A stretch of 64,000 nt of DNA from Burkholderia sp. PAMC 26561 (GTDB lineage Bacteria; Pseudomonadota; Gammaproteobacteria; Burkholderiales; Burkholderiaceae). Location of the stretch: the NCBI RefSeq assembly GCF_001557535.2, contig NZ_CP014307.1, forward strand, positions 868,001 through 932,000, written 5' to 3'. Below, one piece after another: positions 61,184-64,000 of this stretch. Below the pieces are notes generated by a model. It saw nothing but the letters and a program-made list of their open reading frames with translations, was not told the DNA's origin and did no database searches. A program made the translations under genes and the position numbers. Each line of letters starts with the position of its first letter. The stretch's first letter is position 1.

Positions 61184-62631
61184 GATGTTGGCCCTCCGAA
61201 GGCTGCGGCTTTGTTGTGGTCTTCGGAGAACCTCAATACAAAGGCCATCGGGAGAGCGAACAACACGATCCAGCGCACCACGTAGTACGCAAGGACGTTG
61301 GAATCGAACAGGAAAAACAGAAATGGCAATGGCATCAGTACGACTTTCAGCGGCAACCATTTCCGGTTGCGCGAACCGCTGATCGAGTTGACTGCGACCA
61401 TCAATAACGCGGGTAGCGAGAAGGAAAGCACATATCCGATCAAGCCGAAATTCGCGAGGAATTCCCCAGGCATGCCGAATAACAATGTGGTCTCGGCGTC
61501 GCCCGACGATTGCACCTCGTTGACGATATCGCTCTTTTCTTCTGCAAACGTCGACGGACGGTCTTCCCACAATGCTTTCGGTATGACCGATGCGGCCGCG
61601 CCCACGAAGCTTCGTCCCATCGGCAGGTCGTAGGTGTTCTTCGTGACCGTTTCGATGGCTTGCGTCTGTACATCGAAGCGTGACAGATCACGAAACAAAA
61701 AGAAGCTGACGGGACCCATGCTGAGCTCGAGCGATCGCTGATCGGCGAAACGTTCGGTAAGATTGCCGAGATCGGAATAGTCAATACCGAACTTGATAGG
61801 CATCAGCACGAGTGCTACGACCGCCATCAGGATGGCTGACATCTTCGCTGTGCGACGGCTGATCGGTGCGACCAGGAAGTGATAGATCGACGCTGCGAAC
61901 AGATAGGCGAAGATGATGCCCTGGCGATTCCCGAACACGCCCGATGCCAGCCAGCCCAACACGCCTATCTGGGCGAAGGCGACGGTTGTCATCAATCTGC
62001 TGCATCGCGGGCGCAACGTCAGGCATACGAAGATCCAGAGCGGCGCAGTATTTGCCAGTGCCTGCACAATGCCCAGGCCGCCGAGCGGATCGTATCCGGT
62101 CACGCTGCTCTGGAGCCGTTCGTCGTAGAGCTCGACGATCTTTGCGTAACCTCCCAGCTTCAAATAAATGAACGCGATGGCCGCGACCGACGTCAGGGTG
62201 AAAAAATAGACGAGTCCCGTAACACCGGACTGATCGGCCGGCGTGTTGTCGCGCTCGATTAGGCGACGCTGCGCCAAGTCCAGTGAAATCTTCAGAACCC
62301 AGATGCCCGCGACGCTCAGAAAGAACCAAAGCAAGACGGAGGTGCTGTCTTCCTTCAGCAGATCGAGATAAATCGCGTCGCCGGCAGCGAGCTGCCACGC
62401 CGGCAGCACGCAAAACGTCGCAAGCAGGAAGAGCTTGAACAGGCGCAGCAATTCGTTACGCGGACGTATCGCGAGGATGCTTGCAGCCAGGACTACAGAG
62501 AGCGTGGCAGTCGTCGCACTGAGCTTGCCGAGAAAGACTGCGGTCATTGTGACGAGCACCGCTATAGCCGCAAGCACGAGCATGGGAACTGACGGCTGCG
62601 TGCGGCGCGGGGTCAGACTGTACGGTTTCAT
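61180..62631 (-). CDS. Wzy-like polysaccharide polymerase
   Basis: A 483-aa inner-membrane protein with about 11-12 helices and a large periplasmic loop near residues 285-385 (SDLGNLTERFADQRSLELSMG to NEVQSSGDAETTLLFGMPGEF). That is the topology of O-antigen/exopolysaccharide polymerases, where this loop with charged residues is functional. Sequence alone is weakly conserved in the family, so the call relies on topology and operon context. It overlaps the autokinase gene by four bases. Confidence 0.75.
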   Translation of the reverse strand: MKPYSLTPRRTQPSVPMLVLAAIAVLVTMTAVFLGKLSATTATLSVVLAASILAIRPRNELLRLFKLFLLATFCVLPAWQLAAGDAIYLDLLKEDSTSVLLWFFLSVAGIWVLKISLDLAQRRLIERDNTPADQSGVTGLVYFFTLTSVAAIAFIYLKLGGYAKIVELYDERLQSSVTGYDPLGGLGIVQALANTAPLWIFVCLTLRPRCSRLMTTVAFAQIGVLGWLASGVFGNRQGIIFAYLFAASIYHFLVAPISRRTAKMSAILMAVVALVLMPIKFGIDYSDLGNLTERFADQRSLELSMGPVSFFLFRDLSRFDVQTQAIETVTKNTYDLPMGRSFVGAAASVIPKALWEDRPSTFAEEKSDIVNEVQSSGDAETTLLFGMPGEFLANFGLIGYVLSFSLPALLMVAVNSISGSRNRKWLPLKVVLMPLPFLFFLFDSNVLAYYVVRWIVLFALPMAFVLRFSEDHNKAAAFGGPTS

Positions 62632-64000
62632 TTCGGCGTCCGCTTGTCAGTCTTGCCGTATTCATACGCGACATAACGGTATTGGCCGTACTTCGAACCG
62701 TATCGCAAGCCTTTGGCGTCCAGGCCGTTGAAGATCACACCTTTTACGGCGACGTTGACCTGTTCGAGTTGCTTGTTCGATTCGAGCAACTCTCCGATAG
62801 TCGTACGCTTGAATCGCCCAATCAGGAATACGGTCGCGCAGTGGGCCGCGATGTTGACGGAATCGGACACTGCCAGGACCGGCGGCGTATCGACAATTAC
62901 GAGATCGTATTGCGCGCTCATCTGATCGAGCACGCGCAGCATGCGTTCGTTCTGTACCAGGTCGGCCGAGTTCGGCGGGAATGCGCCCGTGCTGATGAAA
63001 TCGAGGCCAGGCGCTACGTTGCGATGCACCGCCTGATCGAACGTTGCCGTTTCTATAAGCAGGTCTGAAAGGCCGCATGTGCGGGCTTTGCCAAAGTATT
63101 GATTAAGGTAGCCCTTGCGCAGGTCGGCATCCACCAGCAAGACGCGCTTGCCTGCGGCGCTGACCACCGCGGCAAGATTCGCGGAGATAAAGGATTTCCC
63201 GATACCCGGCGTAGGACCCGTGATGACCACGCGATTATTCGCTGCGCCGAGCAATGCAAATTGCAGAGCGGTACGAAAGCTGCGCAGACTCTCGATGGGC
63301 GCGTCGTTCGGATGGGATGCAGCCAGAAGATGAACGCCAGCTGTGCGTCCCTCGACGTTCTTCGCGAGTACGCCCTGTGCAGGCGAGAACGGCACAGAGC
63401 CATATACCTTCATACCGGTGTGTTGCTCGATCTCGTGCGCATCGGTCAGACCGCCAAAGAGACCGTCGCGAAGGAATGCAGCGGCCACGCCGAGCATCAG
63501 CCCGATCATCCCGGCCAGTGCAAGCACCATCCCTTTGCGCGGCTTGACGGGTTCTTCGGGAACGTTCGCATAGTCGATCTGGCGAACGGTGCCGACCTTT
63601 CCTGCCTTGACGAGCTTCAGGCGCTCGACGTTATTCACAACATTGACGTAGGTATCGCTGTCCACCTGAAGGTCGCGCATGAGACGCAGGGATTCCTGCT
63701 CGATGTCGGGCAGCGCCCTCATGCGCGATGCAATGTTGCCGCTCTTGGCGGTTACTGCCGCGATCTGGTTATCGAGCGCACGCAGCGCGGGATGCCCCGG
63801 CGCGAAGCGGGTCGCCATTTCGGCTCTCTTCTGCTTCAGTTCGAGCAAGCTCGTGTCCGATGCAACACTTTCCTGCAAGAACGCCGTACCTTCCTGGCTC
63901 AGATTGAACGTCCCGCTCCTGTTGCGAAGCGCGTTGTATCGTTCTTCGGATTCGCTCAGCTTCGCCTTTAGCCTCGGCATCTGGCTTTCAAGGTAGGTCA
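62628..64000 (-). CDS. Wzc/BceF-type tyrosine autokinase and polysaccharide co-polymerase, N-terminus outside window
   Basis: The C-terminal 457 residues of a BY-kinase. The visible order is a coiled coil (LKAKLSESEERYNALRN), the end of the GNVR/Wzz domain with periplasmic-side PEEPVKPRKGMVLALAGMIG and a membrane helix, then the kinase: Walker A TGPTPGIGKSFISANLAAV, A' VLLVDADLRKG, Walker B LVIVDTPPVLAVSD. A terminal tyrosine cluster of six Tyr (YGSKYGQYRYVAYEYG) is the autophosphorylation tail. It controls chain length and export with Wzy/Wza. The rest of the gene and probably the exporter genes lie beyond 64000. Confidence 0.93.
   Translation of the reverse strand, partial: TYLESQMPRLKAKLSESEERYNALRNRSGTFNLSQEGTAFLQESVASDTSLLELKQKRAEMATRFAPGHPALRALDNQIAAVTAKSGNIASRMRALPDIEQESLRLMRDLQVDSDTYVNVVNNVERLKLVKAGKVGTVRQIDYANVPEEPVKPRKGMVLALAGMIGLMLGVAAAFLRDGLFGGLTDAHEIEQHTGMKVYGSVPFSPAQGVLAKNVEGRTAGVHLLAASHPNDAPIESLRSFRTALQFALLGAANNRVVITGPTPGIGKSFISANLAAVVSAAGKRVLLVDADLRKGYLNQYFGKARTCGLSDLLIETATFDQAVHRNVAPGLDFISTGAFPPNSADLVQNERMLRVLDQMSAQYDLVIVDTPPVLAVSDSVNIAAHCATVFLIGRFKRTTIGELLESNKQLEQVNVAVKGVIFNGLDAKGLRYGSKYGQYRYVAYEYGKTDKRTPK

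Overview
This window looks like the replication/partition region and adjoining accessory backbone of a secondary replicon (chromid or megaplasmid) from a Burkholderiaceae bacterium, most likely Paraburkholderia, Caballeronia or Burkholderia. The basis is the high-GC coding style, an iteron-type RepB initiator with a convergent parAB operon, palindromic parS-like sites with core TTTATGCGCATAAA (the type known from secondary Burkholderia replicons), and the gene content (sarcosine oxidase, choline/betaine ABC transporter, GlxA-type AraC regulators, usher fimbriae, Wzc/Wzy polysaccharide genes). The genus is inferred; there is no rRNA or other marker gene here.

Layout. 1-4.6 kb: a partial, frameshifted serA-like gene, an AraC regulator, a fumarylacetoacetate-hydrolase-family enzyme, a DUF1003 membrane protein, an outer-membrane-like protein and a CsbD stress protein. 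4.8-12.7 kb: the replicon core. It holds a LexA-box-headed pair (unknown 119-aa protein plus a tyrosine-recombinase-fold protein with no nucleophilic tyrosine), a KfrA-like coiled-coil protein, about 20 direct iterons, repB, parB, parA and parS sites. 13-19.5 kb: a frameshifted GntP-type transporter, DUF1272, a formaldehyde-activating-enzyme homologue, an aldo/keto reductase, a succinate-semialdehyde-type dehydrogenase and an MFS carrier. 19.8-24.1 kb: a chaperone-usher fimbrial operon with no adhesin gene. 24-28.3 kb: a LysR regulator, a PatZ-like acyl-CoA-synthetase/GNAT fusion and an unknown protein. 28.4-34.1 kb: an IclR regulator divergent from a five-gene sugar-acid operon resembling non-phosphorylative L-fucose catabolism but with a UxaA-type dehydratase. 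34.1-42.5 kb: mixed housekeeping and accessory genes, including a chemoreceptor.

42.8-56.7 kb forms a one-carbon/osmolyte block. It has a choline/betaine ABC transporter (ATPase, permease, binding protein) with two GATase1-AraC regulators, L-serine dehydratase, heterotetrameric sarcosine oxidase soxBDAG, a FolB-like protein and a small unknown gene. Together these could import choline/betaine, oxidise sarcosine to glycine plus methylene-tetrahydrofolate, and drain serine to pyruvate. 56.7-64 kb is a leftward exopolysaccharide operon: tyrosine autokinase (cut by the window edge), Wzy-like polymerase, two GT4 glycosyltransferases, a pyruvyltransferase and a Wzx-like flippase.

The most notable observation is that the 18-bp iteron (GGTGAG-N6-CGGGAG) is not confined to the origin. 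Exact or near-exact copies occur at about 3.5, 6.2, 6.3, 19.5 and 37.4 kb, nearly all at gene 3' ends, suggesting dispersed RepB-binding sites. The second is the SOS-box-controlled, apparently catalytically dead recombinase beside the origin. Two genes (serA-like and gntP-like) carry single-base homopolymer frameshifts that may be sequencing errors. No IS elements, CRISPR arrays, tRNAs or rRNAs were seen.
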